Assembly (NCBI GenBank): GCA_029260395.1
Contig: JAJDDJ010000009.1
Span: 1-64,000 of the forward strand
Source of the DNA: Phycisphaerales bacterium
GTDB lineage: Bacteria > Planctomycetota > Phycisphaerae > Phycisphaerales > UBA1924
Reading direction: 5' to 3'
DNA: 64,000 nucleotides
A program made the position numbers and the translations under genes. Under the pieces are notes generated by a model that was given only the letters and a program-made list of their open reading frames with translations, was not told the DNA's origin and did not search any database. The number at the start of each line of letters is the position of its first letter. Within the stretch, counting starts at the first letter, position 1. Positions 9,901 through 17,530 of the stretch are shown piece after piece.

Positions 9901-11841
9901 CGCTCCGCTTGCATCGAGCAGTTCACTCGCCGAGCCGGTGATCTTGAGGGTGCCAGCGTTCTTGCCGTCATACGCGCCCGAGCCGTTGAGCGACAGCGCC
10001 ACGCGGCCTTGGGCGAACTCGGTTGCATCGATCGAGCCGGTGATCGGCCCCGCGCCAAACGCCTTGGCCGAGCCGTCGGCTGCGTTGACGCTGCCCGCCA
10101 GCGTGCCGGTGCTGAGCGTGACCAGCGCCTTGACGCTGCGCAGGTCCTGGGCCGGTCCGCCGATCGCGCCGAGGTCGGCGCTGAGCTGCGAGACCTTAAG
10201 CTCGATCGGGTCCGCGTGCGACAAGCGCACCTGCGGGATGACCCGACGGAGCATCGGCGCGGGCTCGCGGAATGTGAGTACGACGGCATCGGTGGCCGGG
10301 GAGGTGACGACTTTGCCGTTGATCGCCAGGTCGAGCGCGCCACGCAGGCGCTCGCTGGTCAGGTTGCCCTTGAGGGCGATCGGCCCGTCGGCCTGCTGCG
10401 CGCTCGCGCTGAGCGAGAGGTCGAGCGTTGGGCCGAGGTCATCGGTGAGCCGCAACAGGGGCTCGCCCTCTCGCTGCAAAACGGCGGCGATGAATGGGTC
10501 GAGGATGGCTGTCGCCACGCCGGTGAGCGCGGCCGAGCCCTCGATCTTCGCGGGCATGACGAACGCGCCCTGCGCGTCGAACATGTCGCCGAATGCCATG
10601 TCGGCGCTGAGGGTGCCTGCTGATTCGCTGCCCACCGTGGCGGCACCGCTCGCGGTGAATCTCGCCGTCTGGTCACCGGCGAGCGTCAGGTTGACCGTGG
10701 TCTCGGTGGTCGAGAACTTCTGCTGGCCGCCTCCTGCCATGCCCATCGAGGCGGGGTCGGCGCTGCCGGTCATCGGTCCAACACTCAGCCGTACCGACGC
10801 AGCAGCGCTGCGTAGATCCATCGGCGCGCCGCCCTTGGGCAGCTGCACCCGCAGCGAATCGATCGTGAGCGACGCCGACGGGAACTGCTCGATGGTCAGA
10901 CCGGGTGTGCTGGCGAGCGCGTCTTGAACGGCGACCAAACGATTGGCCCAGGGCTGAAGATCGATCGAGGCGATGGCGGGCGAGCTGAGCGTGAGCACGC
11001 CATTCTGCGCGAGCAGGTGCATTTGGAGCGATGCGTCGATCGTCTCGACCGAGAGGGCGATATCGCCGGTCATGGCGTCGAGCGTGAGCGCACCGGTTGC
11101 ATCGGTCCACTGCTGCAGCTCGATGGCAAGGATGGCGTCGCCGTCGGGCGAGAGACTGGTGGCGGACGCGCCGCTCTGCGCTGTGCCCTTGAAACTACCG
11201 CTGATGGGCTTGCCCACGTTGATAGAGAGCTGGCCAGCAAAGTCACGAATCGCGGCCGTCGCGATCTTCCCGCCAGTCGCATCCGACAGCGCCGCATCGG
11301 TGTACGTCAGGTTGAGCTTGTCGAGGATCAGCTTGGCCGAGAGCGATCTGGGCAGCTTGGGCGCTGGTATGGCGGCACTGGCATTGCCGATTCCACTGCC
11401 CGAGCCCTCGGCCGATGGCTTCGTCGGGGCGACCGCCTCAGCAAGGTCGATCGTGCCGTCGGCGGCGCGCGTTACGTCGAGGTTGCCCGTGACAACGATC
11501 TCGCCGAGATCAAAGTTGCCCGTAATCAGACGCAGGCCCGTGGCCTCGGCGGTCAACTCGATCACGCCGAGCACCTTGCCGTTGGCATCGAGCACGCGGA
11601 TCGGTCCCGCCTGCTGGCCGCCGAACAGGCTGAGCTTGACCTTCTCGACCTCGATCGAGCCCTTGATGGTCGGGTTGACCGCGGCCTCGATCTCGCCGGG
11701 CGCGATCGATGAAACGATCGGCGGCAACGCGACCACCGCGCCGACCAACAGCAGCAACACGACGACAAACAGCACCACCAGCCGGCGGCCCCAACGGGCC
11801 TTCTTGCGGGGTGATGACCTGGGCTTCTTGGACTCGGACAT
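6937..11841 (-). CDS. Very large AsmA/TamB-like protein with one N-terminal membrane anchor
   Basis: The 1634-residue protein starts with a basic segment (KKPRSSPRKKARWGRR), then one hydrophobic span at about residues 19-38 followed by an Ala/Thr/Ser/Leu-rich periplasmic region with long runs of beta-type repeats such as LSLFGGQQAGPI. This matches the AsmA-like superfamily, whose members form hydrophobic bridges for phospholipid transport between inner and outer membranes. The C-terminus ends in a Gly-rich tail after RGPLDNSKTEFDAEHF, as in other AsmA C-terminal modules. The ATG at 11841 is chosen over upstream codons because GGAG lies eight bases before it and the basic-hydrophobic anchor follows. 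The assignment rests on architecture; no catalytic site is expected. Confidence 0.7.
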   Translation of the reverse strand: MSESKKPRSSPRKKARWGRRLVVLFVVVLLLLVGAVVALPPIVSSIAPGEIEAAVNPTIKGSIEVEKVKLSLFGGQQAGPIRVLDANGKVLGVIELTAEATGLRLITGNFDLGEIVVTGNLDVTRAADGTIDLAEAVAPTKPSAEGSGSGIGNASAAIPAPKLPRSLSAKLILDKLNLTYTDAALSDATGGKIATAAIRDFAGQLSINVGKPISGSFKGTAQSGASATSLSPDGDAILAIELQQWTDATGALTLDAMTGDIALSVETIDASLQMHLLAQNGVLTLSSPAIASIDLQPWANRLVAVQDALASTPGLTIEQFPSASLTIDSLRVQLPKGGAPMDLRSAAASVRLSVGPMTGSADPASMGMAGGGQQKFSTTETTVNLTLAGDQTARFTASGAATVGSESAGTLSADMAFGDMFDAQGAFVMPAKIEGSAALTGVATAILDPFIAAVLQREGEPLLRLTDDLGPTLDLSLSASAQQADGPIALKGNLTSERLRGALDLAINGKVVTSPATDAVVLTFREPAPMLRRVIPQVRLSHADPIELKVSQLSADLGAIGGPAQDLRSVKALVTLSTGTLAGSVNAADGSAKAFGAGPITGSIDATEFAQGRVALSLNGSGAYDGKNAGTLKITGSASELLDASGAIKTGAVPQVNLTANMTDISSALLAAFVPMAEMGLDPARDIGPLINASLTATNPSADELHADLRVNAQHLEIAGPLSITSKRVTARAPITITQTSPTVLLTALTKIEPPLTTVLDRPALVRATVSEFTLPLGEAMAPQPQNATAQASFLLQHVASAGVVITSLTADAKLNPAAGASMTGKLVGAHGGKGFGGTLEASASKVFDAAGKPLAPMAMQPAAKLELRDAPLALARFLPKLPGKDGKPPMDLASLASDLLGGPFTVVANFDAKSAKQAVSASIDSPLTKLDARASLDGRVLSTEAVTLSTRVTGPALANLLAITGSAPAQMPSLAEPAVITLRVEPLKLPLTESFAPDGSKATGNLRASGTIAATVTGLAATGAAQGPIKLSSGEFSLDGPLAALLGASRGTVTVQASGDITAPSNGSGSFTLSTNPTVDAGKPAGPFTVNAALNNIPVAFVDALTGQPGLLVGAVGPTLSLDLAADINTAAASAIDSISLGVRSQRVNTTKPLKIASAGDTLRLSAPAELRVLLDPAWANEYLLGAKQPPAGAATPPPPLLALTAPTDITLKLNSLVLPASMSGANGAPGGPLKLGVFAIDASVDLPQTALAVGEAKAPVAITGGTLSLKPTTVAGATLDYDLRVQQWTAGGKQSQASQPSRVWGTLFGLASASGQVKAETLNATGSFELPNVPTALIDAFARNDLPTKALGDTVSAKGWYREVSSVAGAFRFEATSPNAVAAADGSFRDGFMLINKPSDGSPVATISRITPALTADLAKALPLLKSLEKTAEDTPAKLVLETNVAVPIDGNMNNLSGYFSMDMGSGRFVVQNQFMGMLKIPGLNEQGRVGRRLETLKVVMDRGVIAYQPYSLPLGEFKLISVGVINLSDRAWQNKDADLKAGPGGNLDVITYIPGGAVAQEIAGPLGVPLGIGPQVMVPFRTRGPLDNSKTEFDAEHFAKEALSPENIIKGVGDLLGKPGGALDGLLGGGR

Positions 11842-12029
11842 GCTCTGATCTCCAGCGAGAAGGAAGCGGGGCTTGGCCTGCGCCACTACACGCTATGCGC
11901 ACCGAAACAAGCCGGTTCGCGTCCGTCGGAGGCGCACCGTGGGACTGGCGTTCTTACAGCCAAGAACCGGGAAGGATGAAAGAAACTACATGATCGAGAC
12001 GGTGAGCGTTCGGCTGACGAACAACCGGC

Positions 12030-12755
12030 TCAGCTCTCGTCGGCTTTGGCGATCTGCCACTCTTCGAGATCGATCGGGGCTTGCCTGCCGAAGATCGTTA
12101 CGAGCACACGCACCGCGCCCTTCTCCGGGAACAGCTCGTCGACCGTGCCTTCGTAGTTCTCGAACGGGCCTTCCTTGATGAGCACGTGCTCGCCCTTCTG
12201 GAAGCTCAGGCGGATCGTCGGCTCCTCGTCGGGGGCCTTGGAGTCGTTGAGCATCTTGACGATCTCGTGCTCGGCCATCGCGGTAGGCCGGCCCGCTGTG
12301 CCGACAAAGTCGCCCACGCCCGTGGTCTCCTTGATGAGGAAGAACACGTCCTGGGGGATTCGGCCGTCGGGCTCGAGTTGCATCTCAACGAAGACGTAGC
12401 CCGGGTAGAGCTTGGTCTCCTGGATGCGCTGGCGGCCGCCCTTGATGGTCTTGGTCTTCTCGGTCGGCACGAGGATGCGGCCCACGAGGTGGGTCATGCT
12501 CTCGATCTGCACCTTGCGGAGCAGCGTCTCGCGGACCGAGCTCTCCTTGTTGGAGGCCACGCGGAGCACGAACCAGTCCATGCCAGCGCTGCGCACTTGC
12601 TCCTCAGCATCAACGGCTTCGGCGGGCGTCGTCGCGGCGGGCTGCTCGGCCTTGGCGGTCGATTCGGCTGCCGATTCAGCGGATGGCTTGGTGGTTAGCT
12701 CAGACTGCGCGGGTGCGTCTTGTTCGGTTGTGTTGGTCACGGGCTGGTCTTCCAT
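12030..12755 (-). CDS. nusG: Transcription termination/antitermination protein NusG
   Basis: NusG binds RNA polymerase and couples it to ribosomes or Rho. The 241-residue product has an Ala/Glu/Thr-rich disordered N-terminal extension of about 55 residues, then the NGN domain beginning near WFVLRVASNKE, with YPGYVFVEM typical of bacterial NusG, and a C-terminal KOW domain around HVLIKEGPFENYEGTV. It follows secE immediately, the universal bacterial order. The ATG at 12755 lies within the 3' end region of secE, so coupling is likely. The usual downstream rplK-rplA-rplJ-rplL genes are missing; the next gene is the AsmA-like protein. Confidence 0.95.
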   Translation of the reverse strand: MEDQPVTNTTEQDAPAQSELTTKPSAESAAESTAKAEQPAATTPAEAVDAEEQVRSAGMDWFVLRVASNKESSVRETLLRKVQIESMTHLVGRILVPTEKTKTIKGGRQRIQETKLYPGYVFVEMQLEPDGRIPQDVFFLIKETTGVGDFVGTAGRPTAMAEHEIVKMLNDSKAPDEEPTIRLSFQKGEHVLIKEGPFENYEGTVDELFPEKGAVRVLVTIFGRQAPIDLEEWQIAKADES

Positions 12756-12807
12756 GGCTGGGTTCGCCCTTTCGAGTGCGGGAGCGGCGAGGGTTGGGCT
12801 CAGACTG

Positions 12808-13476
12808 CTACTGCAGCACATGAATCATTTTGAAGAACTGCGCGAAGACCCAGTCGACCGAGAACAACGCGGCCGAGATCAAGAACGCAGCAGCGATCAC
12901 GACCCACGTCGAGCCCATAACCTCTCGCCGGCTCGACCAGTTGACCTTGCGCATCTCGCCATCGGTTGCAATGAGGAATTCCACGGGTCGCTTCTTCAAG
13001 CCGACCATCATGAAGACCACGATCATGCCAAGCAGCAGCACCACCGCGACCAGCCCGCCCTGCACATACAGCGGCTCGACCACGGGCACCTCGCCGTAGC
13101 GGAGAACACGAGCGCCCGGGCCACCCGCGTTTAGAGCCTCGGTGTCGGCGGCAGGAATGTCGCCCGTGAGGGAGACATCGGCCACGGTGACGAGGCTGCC
13201 CGCGCCGGTGGACGAGATGGTCTCAATGACGCCCGTGCCCACGAGGGTCTGGTCGCCGTTGTTGGGGTCGATGCTCATCAGCGACACCGCGCTTCCACCC
13301 TCCCAGCCCGCAGGCGAGGAGTCAAGCTCGAAGGTGTACGCACGGGCCGGGAGCTGGATGTTGACCGCCTGGCCGAACGCCCATGCAGCGGAGGCGAGCA
13401 CCAGAGCGCCAGCACCGACCGCGGTGAGTACGCGGACCCAGTACCCCTGTCCCGGCTTGTAAATACCCAGCGCCAT
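12808..13476 (-). CDS. secE: Preprotein translocase subunit SecE, long planctomycete form
   Basis: SecE clamps SecY in the protein-export channel. This 222-residue version is much longer than the usual 60-130 residues. It has an N-terminal hydrophobic span (about 16-35), a roughly 70-residue extracytoplasmic insert, a second span around VVLLLGMIVVFMMVGL, and then the canonical core: the amphipathic EMRKVNWSSRREVMGST followed by a final span ending near the C-terminus. The basic start segment and the AAAGG-like ribosome site (GAAAGG) upstream support the ATG at 13476. It is co-transcribed with tRNA-Trp upstream and nusG downstream. Confidence 0.93.
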   Translation of the reverse strand: MALGIYKPGQGYWVRVLTAVGAGALVLASAAWAFGQAVNIQLPARAYTFELDSSPAGWEGGSAVSLMSIDPNNGDQTLVGTGVIETISSTGAGSLVTVADVSLTGDIPAADTEALNAGGPGARVLRYGEVPVVEPLYVQGGLVAVVLLLGMIVVFMMVGLKKRPVEFLIATDGEMRKVNWSSRREVMGSTWVVIAAAFLISAALFSVDWVFAQFFKMIHVLQ

Positions 13477-13519
13477 CTCGGCCTTTCATTAGAGACGGGG
13501 GTTCGTATTCCCGTCCAAG

Positions 13520-13592
13520 CACGCCAGAGAGGACTTGAACCCCTGACCGGTGGATTTGGAATCCACTGCTCTACCAACTGAGCTACTGGCGC
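13520..13592 (-). tRNA. tRNA-Trp (CCA anticodon)
   Basis: The minus strand folds into a 73-nt cloverleaf. The acceptor stem GCGCCAG pairs with CTGGCGT (one G-U pair) with discriminator G. The anticodon stem GTGGA/TCCAC carries loop TTCCAAA with anticodon CCA, and the T-arm contains GGTTCAAGTCC. CCA is not encoded. It lies between rpmG and secE, the conserved tRNA-Trp position in many bacteria. Confidence 0.97.
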
Positions 13593-13661
13593 AGCAGCGG
13601 CGGAACTCCCACGAGCCCGGCAGGGCCCGGCACACCGGTTCGGTGCGCCAACGGGGCCGCG

Positions 13662-13844
13662 TTACTTCCTCTTGATCTTGTGCCGCGTGTGCTTGCGCAG
13701 ACGCGGGCTGTACTTCATAAAGCCCTCTTTGAGCTTGTCGTCGATACCGCCCTTGACGTTGATGCTGGTGCGGTAGTTGAGGTCCCCGCTCTCGCTGCAC
13801 TGCAGCCAGACATGCTCGCGGGCTTGGGCTTTTTTCTTGGCCAT
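13662..13844 (-). CDS. rpmG: Large ribosomal subunit protein bL33
   Basis: The 60-residue basic protein begins MAKKKAQAREHVWLQC and ends in RLRKHTRHKIKRK, the classic L33 fold and length. Only one Cys (residue 15) is present, so it is the zinc-independent (C-minus) form rather than the four-Cys zinc-binding paralogue. GGGAG lies upstream of the ATG as a ribosome site. It sits in the tuf-rpmG-tRNA-Trp-secE-nusG order typical of bacteria. Confidence 0.95.
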   Translation of the reverse strand: MAKKKAQAREHVWLQCSESGDLNYRTSINVKGGIDDKLKEGFMKYSPRLRKHTRHKIKRK

Positions 13845-13958
13845 AGCTGGGCTCCCATTTCTTTGAAGCGTTCCCCGCCGGCTCTCGCCGACGAGGAAGC
13901 GGGTTCTGTTTAAGCGGTCAGCGGGGCTGAGCCCGCGACCGAAGCATCCGACTGAAAG

Positions 13959-15179
13959 TTACTTGAGGATCTCGGTGACGGTTCCCGAGCCGATGGTGCG
14001 GCCGCCCTCGCGGACCGCGAAGCGGAGACCGGTCTCCATGGCGACGGTCTTGTCTTCGAGATCGATTTCCATCGTGACGTTATCGCCAGGCATGCACATC
14101 TCGGCCTTGGCGCCCGTGTCGCCGTAGAGCTCGAGCACCTTGCCGGTCACGTCGGTCGTGCGGAAGAAGAACTGCGGCTTGTAGCCCGCAAAGAACGGGG
14201 TGTGCCGGCCGCCCTCTTCCTTGGTGAGCACGTACACCTGACCCTTGAAGTGGGTGTGGGGCGTGATCGAGCCGGGCTTGCAGAGCACCTGGCCGCGCTC
14301 GATGTCGTCCTTCTCAACGCCTCGGAGCAGAGCGCCGACGTTGTCGCCGGCCTGGCCCTGATCGAGGGTCTTGTTGAACATCTCGACACCGGTGATGACG
14401 CACTTGCGGTTGGAGCTGGACAGGCCGACGATCTCGGCCTCGTCGCCCACCTTGACCACGCCACGCTCGATGCGGCCGGTGGCCACCGTGCCACGACCCT
14501 TGATGCTGAACACGTCCTCGACGCTCAGCAGGAACGGCTTGTCCGTTTCGCGGGGCGGCTCGGGGATGTGGTCGTCCAGCACCTGCAGCAGCTCATCGAT
14601 GGGAGCGCAGATGGTGTCGTCGCCCGGGTTCTCGAGCGCGGCCTTCGACTGGCCCTTGACGACCGGGGTGTCGTCGCCCGGGAACTGGTACTTGCTGAGA
14701 AGCTCGCGGATCTCCATTTCGACGAGCTCGATGAGCTCCTCGTCGTCGACCAGGTCGACCTTGTTCATGAAGACCACGATGTGCGGCACACCCACCTGAC
14801 GGGCGAGCAGCACGTGCTCGCGGGTCTGGGGCATGGGGCCCGAGTCCGCCGCGACCACGAGGATGGCGCCGTCCATCTGTGCGGCACCGGTGATCATGTT
14901 CTTAACGAAGTCGGCGTGGCCCGGGCAGTCCACGTGGGCGTAGTGCCGACTTTCGGTCTCGTACTCGACGTGCGCCGAGGCGATGGTCACCGTCTTATTG
15001 GCGTCACGCACGGTGCCGCCCTTGGTGATCTCCGCGTATGTCTTGGCATCCTTAATGAGACCACGGGCTGCGGACCGCGCGACGAGCGCTGCGGTCAGCG
15101 TCGACTTGCCGTGGTCGATATGCCCGATGGTTCCGACGTTGACGTGAGGCTTGGTGCGCTCGAAAGTCCCTTTGGCCAT
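13959..15179 (-). CDS. tuf: Elongation factor Tu
   Basis: EF-Tu delivers aminoacyl-tRNA to the ribosome using GTP. The 406-residue product starts [20 protein letters not shown] and shows GHIDHGKST (G1), [12 protein letters not shown] (G3) and NKVDLVDD (G4), followed by complete domains 2 and 3. GGTGGAGG lies upstream of the chosen ATG. Longer in-frame upstream codons run through the leader and lack EF-Tu similarity. It probably belongs to one transcript with tRNA-Thr upstream and rpmG, tRNA-Trp, secE and nusG downstream. Confidence 0.98.
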   Translation of the reverse strand: MAKGTFERTKPHVNVGTIGHIDHGKSTLTAALVARSAARGLIKDAKTYAEITKGGTVRDANKTVTIASAHVEYETESRHYAHVDCPGHADFVKNMITGAAQMDGAILVVAADSGPMPQTREHVLLARQVGVPHIVVFMNKVDLVDDEELIELVEMEIRELLSKYQFPGDDTPVVKGQSKAALENPGDDTICAPIDELLQVLDDHIPEPPRETDKPFLLSVEDVFSIKGRGTVATGRIERGVVKVGDEAEIVGLSSSNRKCVITGVEMFNKTLDQGQAGDNVGALLRGVEKDDIERGQVLCKPGSITPHTHFKGQVYVLTKEEGGRHTPFFAGYKPQFFFRTTDVTGKVLELYGDTGAKAEMCMPGDNVTMEIDLEDKTVAMETGLRFAVREGGRTIGSGTVTEILK

Positions 15180-15547
15180 GGCGGCTGATCCTCCACCGTT
15201 GTGGTAGCCCGCGAGATGCGGGTTGCCGGCCTCTTGGGTCCGGCCCGTCGAGAGGTGTGCACTACTTCTGACAGACCCGGCGCCTCTCGTCGCCGAACCG
15301 TCGTCGATGATCCCACCCGCCGAACACCAGCGGGGGTCGCGAACGTCGCGTAGGTATCTTTGGCCCGCCGAGCCCTCATGGCGCGGCCGACGACCAAGTC
15401 CGTGCACGAATCGCCCAAGAGTTGCCCCCAGAACGATCCTTGCAACAAGAAGCCCACGAACCGATTGATGGATTCTTCGGCCACGAAGGCCCCCTCCGGG
15501 GGCACCCCGAGCCCGAACGCTGAATCCTCAGCCGTCGGCCTCACCAG
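15180..15547 (-). other. tuf leader region between tRNA-Thr and tuf
   Basis: This 368-bp stretch holds no supported gene. It contains a short hairpin at 15489-15503 (GCCCCC, loop TCC, GGGGGC) and the tuf ribosome-binding site close to 15180. No clear second promoter could be picked, so tuf is probably read through from the tRNA-Thr promoter. Processing of the tRNA would leave a long tuf leader. Confidence 0.5.
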
Positions 15548-15619
15548 AGCCGCTAGTGAGATTTGAACTCACGACCTCACCCTTACCAAGGGTGCGCTCT
15601 ACCACTGAGCTATAGCGGC
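15548..15619 (-). tRNA. tRNA-Thr (GGT anticodon)
   Basis: The minus strand forms a 72-nt cloverleaf. The acceptor stem GCCGCTA pairs perfectly with TAGCGGC with discriminator T, the anticodon stem CACCC/GGGTG holds loop TTGGTAA with anticodon GGT, and the T-arm contains AGTTCAAATCT. CCA is not encoded. It leads the tuf operon, matching the tRNA-Thr-tufB order of other bacteria. Confidence 0.97.
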
Positions 15620-15652
15620 AACAACGCCCGGCAGCGGGCCGGGCGAGCAAGG

Positions 15653-15682
15653 ATGGTAGCGCCCCATCCCCAACCCCGTCAA
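15653..15682 (-). promoter_or_regulatory. Probable promoter of the tRNA-Thr/tuf operon
   Basis: On the minus strand TTGACG (15682-15677) and TACCAT (15658-15653) are separated by 18 bases, a near-consensus housekeeping promoter. It is about 33 bases before the tRNA-Thr 5' end. Unlike the protein genes with leaderless-type boxes, this promoter has a clear -35 element. Confidence 0.65.
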
Positions 15683-15756
15683 CGCAAAAATGCGGCCTCA
15701 CAACCCCTCATTGGCGCTTCTCCCCGAACCGACACACAGCCCATTCATCAGCCCCC

Positions 15757-17250
15757 TCAATCGGCCGGCACGCACCGGTCCTTGGCCCAGCTCCGAAGCT
15801 TGGCGATTTTCTCTGCCATTACCACCGACAGAGGCGGGGACTGCTCAACCGCAGCCACCAAGGCCTCGGTCGAAAGTTCCCGGCCCGCAGCAAACGCCGA
15901 CGTAAGGGCCGAGACCAAGGCCTGCTCGATTTCCGCTCCGCTTCGACCATCGCTCGCTCGGACCAGAACAGGCAGGTCAAACTCCAATGGTTCGCGCCTC
16001 CGGCGGGCCAGATGGACCCGCCAGATCGCCTCGCGGGCTCTTTCGCCCGGAAGGTCCACGAAAAAGATCTCGTCGAATCGGCCCTTTCGGAGCAGTTCCG
16101 GGGGCAGGGCCTCGATGTCGTTGGCCGTCGCGACCAGAAAGACCGGGGCCTTATGCTCCTGCATCCACGTCAGTAGCGTGCCGAACATGCGGCGACTCAG
16201 GCCGCCGTCATTCGAGCTCGAAGCCGCGCTGGCAAAGCCCTTCTCGATCTCATCGATCCACAGCACGATCGGGGCCATCATCTCCGCTTGGCGCAGGGCT
16301 TTACGCAGCGTGGCCTCGCTCTCGCCGATGTATTTGTCGTACAGAGAGCTCGGGTCGAGCCTCAGCAGCGGCCGTTGCCAGCCAGCTGCGATGGCCTTGG
16401 CCGACAGGCTCTTGCCCGCCCCCTGCACGCCCAGCATCAGCACGCCGCGCGGGGGCGAGATGCCAAAGCTGGCCGCGTCGTCGTCGAACGCCCGTTCCCG
16501 TTCGCCGAGCCAGGCCTTCAGGCGTTCGAGCCCGCCCACCTCGTCAAGCGAGCGGACCGCCTCGACAAATTCCAGCACGCCGCCAGAGCCAACCAGTTCG
16601 CGCTTGCGAGCCACCACCCTCGGCAGGTCTTCGGCGGTAAACGCATCGTCGTCGGCGACCGCGTCGCGAATAACCAGCGCTGCGTGCCGGGCGCTCAGGC
16701 CTCGCAGGTTCCGCACCAGCGAGCGATAGCTCCGCTTGGGGATGTCCACCTTGATCGACCGCCGATCGTTCATGTCTCTCAGCGAAGCCCGCACAATCTC
16801 TTCAAGCGCAGCCTCGCTCGGCAGGCTCGGCTCGAAGCGGGTCGCGAGGTCAGCCAGCGCAGGCGGCGGCGGGGCCGAGTGCTCGACCACGATCACAGAC
16901 CCGCCATAAGCAGCCAGTGATTCGACGAGGTCCCGCAGCGATCGCAGGGTCCGTGCATCTTCCAGAAAGCCCGAGGGCTCAGCGAGAATCGCGGCGTGTG
17001 GCCGAGTGCCCGAGGCGAGTCGCATGGCGATGCACGCTGCGGCTGGATGCTCGGTGTTCTCGATCGCGGGTGTGCTCGCGACCAGGGCGTCGCTCACCCC
17101 GAGCGTGGCCGACCAGTGCCAGGCGGAGAGGCCCGCGTCAAATACTGCTTCTCGGACCAAAGCCAGCGTGCAGGGCTCGTCAGAGGTGGTGATCCAGATG
17201 AGCGGATGGCGGGCCCGTAGCAGGAGTTGCAAACGCCGAGTGTCATCCAT
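15757..17250 (-). CDS. AAA-family ATPase, Ycf46-like
   Basis: The 497-residue protein has an N-terminal region of about 250 residues beginning LLLRARHPLIWITTSDEP, then one AAA module: Walker A GVQGAGKS (about residue 270), Walker B IVLWIDEIEKG (about 328), and NDIEALPPELLRKGRFDEIF (second region of homology). This is the layout of cyanobacterial/plastid Ycf46 and its bacterial relatives, which resemble FtsH but have no protease domain. Ycf46 has been linked to carbon/photosynthesis regulation in cyanobacteria, but its role here is unknown. It is transcribed alone from a leaderless-type promoter. Confidence 0.85.
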   Translation of the reverse strand: MDDTRRLQLLLRARHPLIWITTSDEPCTLALVREAVFDAGLSAWHWSATLGVSDALVASTPAIENTEHPAAACIAMRLASGTRPHAAILAEPSGFLEDARTLRSLRDLVESLAAYGGSVIVVEHSAPPPPALADLATRFEPSLPSEAALEEIVRASLRDMNDRRSIKVDIPKRSYRSLVRNLRGLSARHAALVIRDAVADDDAFTAEDLPRVVARKRELVGSGGVLEFVEAVRSLDEVGGLERLKAWLGERERAFDDDAASFGISPPRGVLMLGVQGAGKSLSAKAIAAGWQRPLLRLDPSSLYDKYIGESEATLRKALRQAEMMAPIVLWIDEIEKGFASAASSSNDGGLSRRMFGTLLTWMQEHKAPVFLVATANDIEALPPELLRKGRFDEIFFVDLPGERAREAIWRVHLARRRREPLEFDLPVLVRASDGRSGAEIEQALVSALTSAFAAGRELSTEALVAAVEQSPPLSVVMAEKIAKLRSWAKDRCVPAD

Positions 17251-17262
17251 GGGCCCATGCTA
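17251..17262 (-). promoter_or_regulatory. Leaderless-type -10 element (TAGCAT)
   Basis: TAGCAT at 17262-17257 on the minus strand is six bases from the ATG at 17250. The remaining region up to 17530 shows no gene and holds the start region of the rightward metalloprotease gene. Confidence 0.5.
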
Positions 17263-17530
17263 GTTTCCAGACCGGCATGCGTTGGCGGTGGTTGTGGGGA
17301 CATCTGAGGCAGCCAGTGTTATCCCTTGGTTCAGATTTCGAAGGCTCACCCTCTGGAACCCCCCGCACTTGGCCCACGGATCGACCGATGAACCGAGGCG
17401 AGTTCTCGCCTTGGTTGCCTCGGCGGGCGGCTGAGCCTGCCGGGCGCACCCATTAGGGCTGGCGCGGACCTATGGTCGCGATGGTTGTCGTAACGATATT
17501 CATTGCAAGAGTTTAAATCGGAGGTACGGG

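Noticed and set aside
8522-10927. Long plus-strand reading frame (801 codons) opposite the AsmA-like gene
   Set aside because: It is an antisense shadow in GC-rich DNA: Ser/Ala/Arg-rich with no family motif, lying wholly within the better supported AsmA-like gene.
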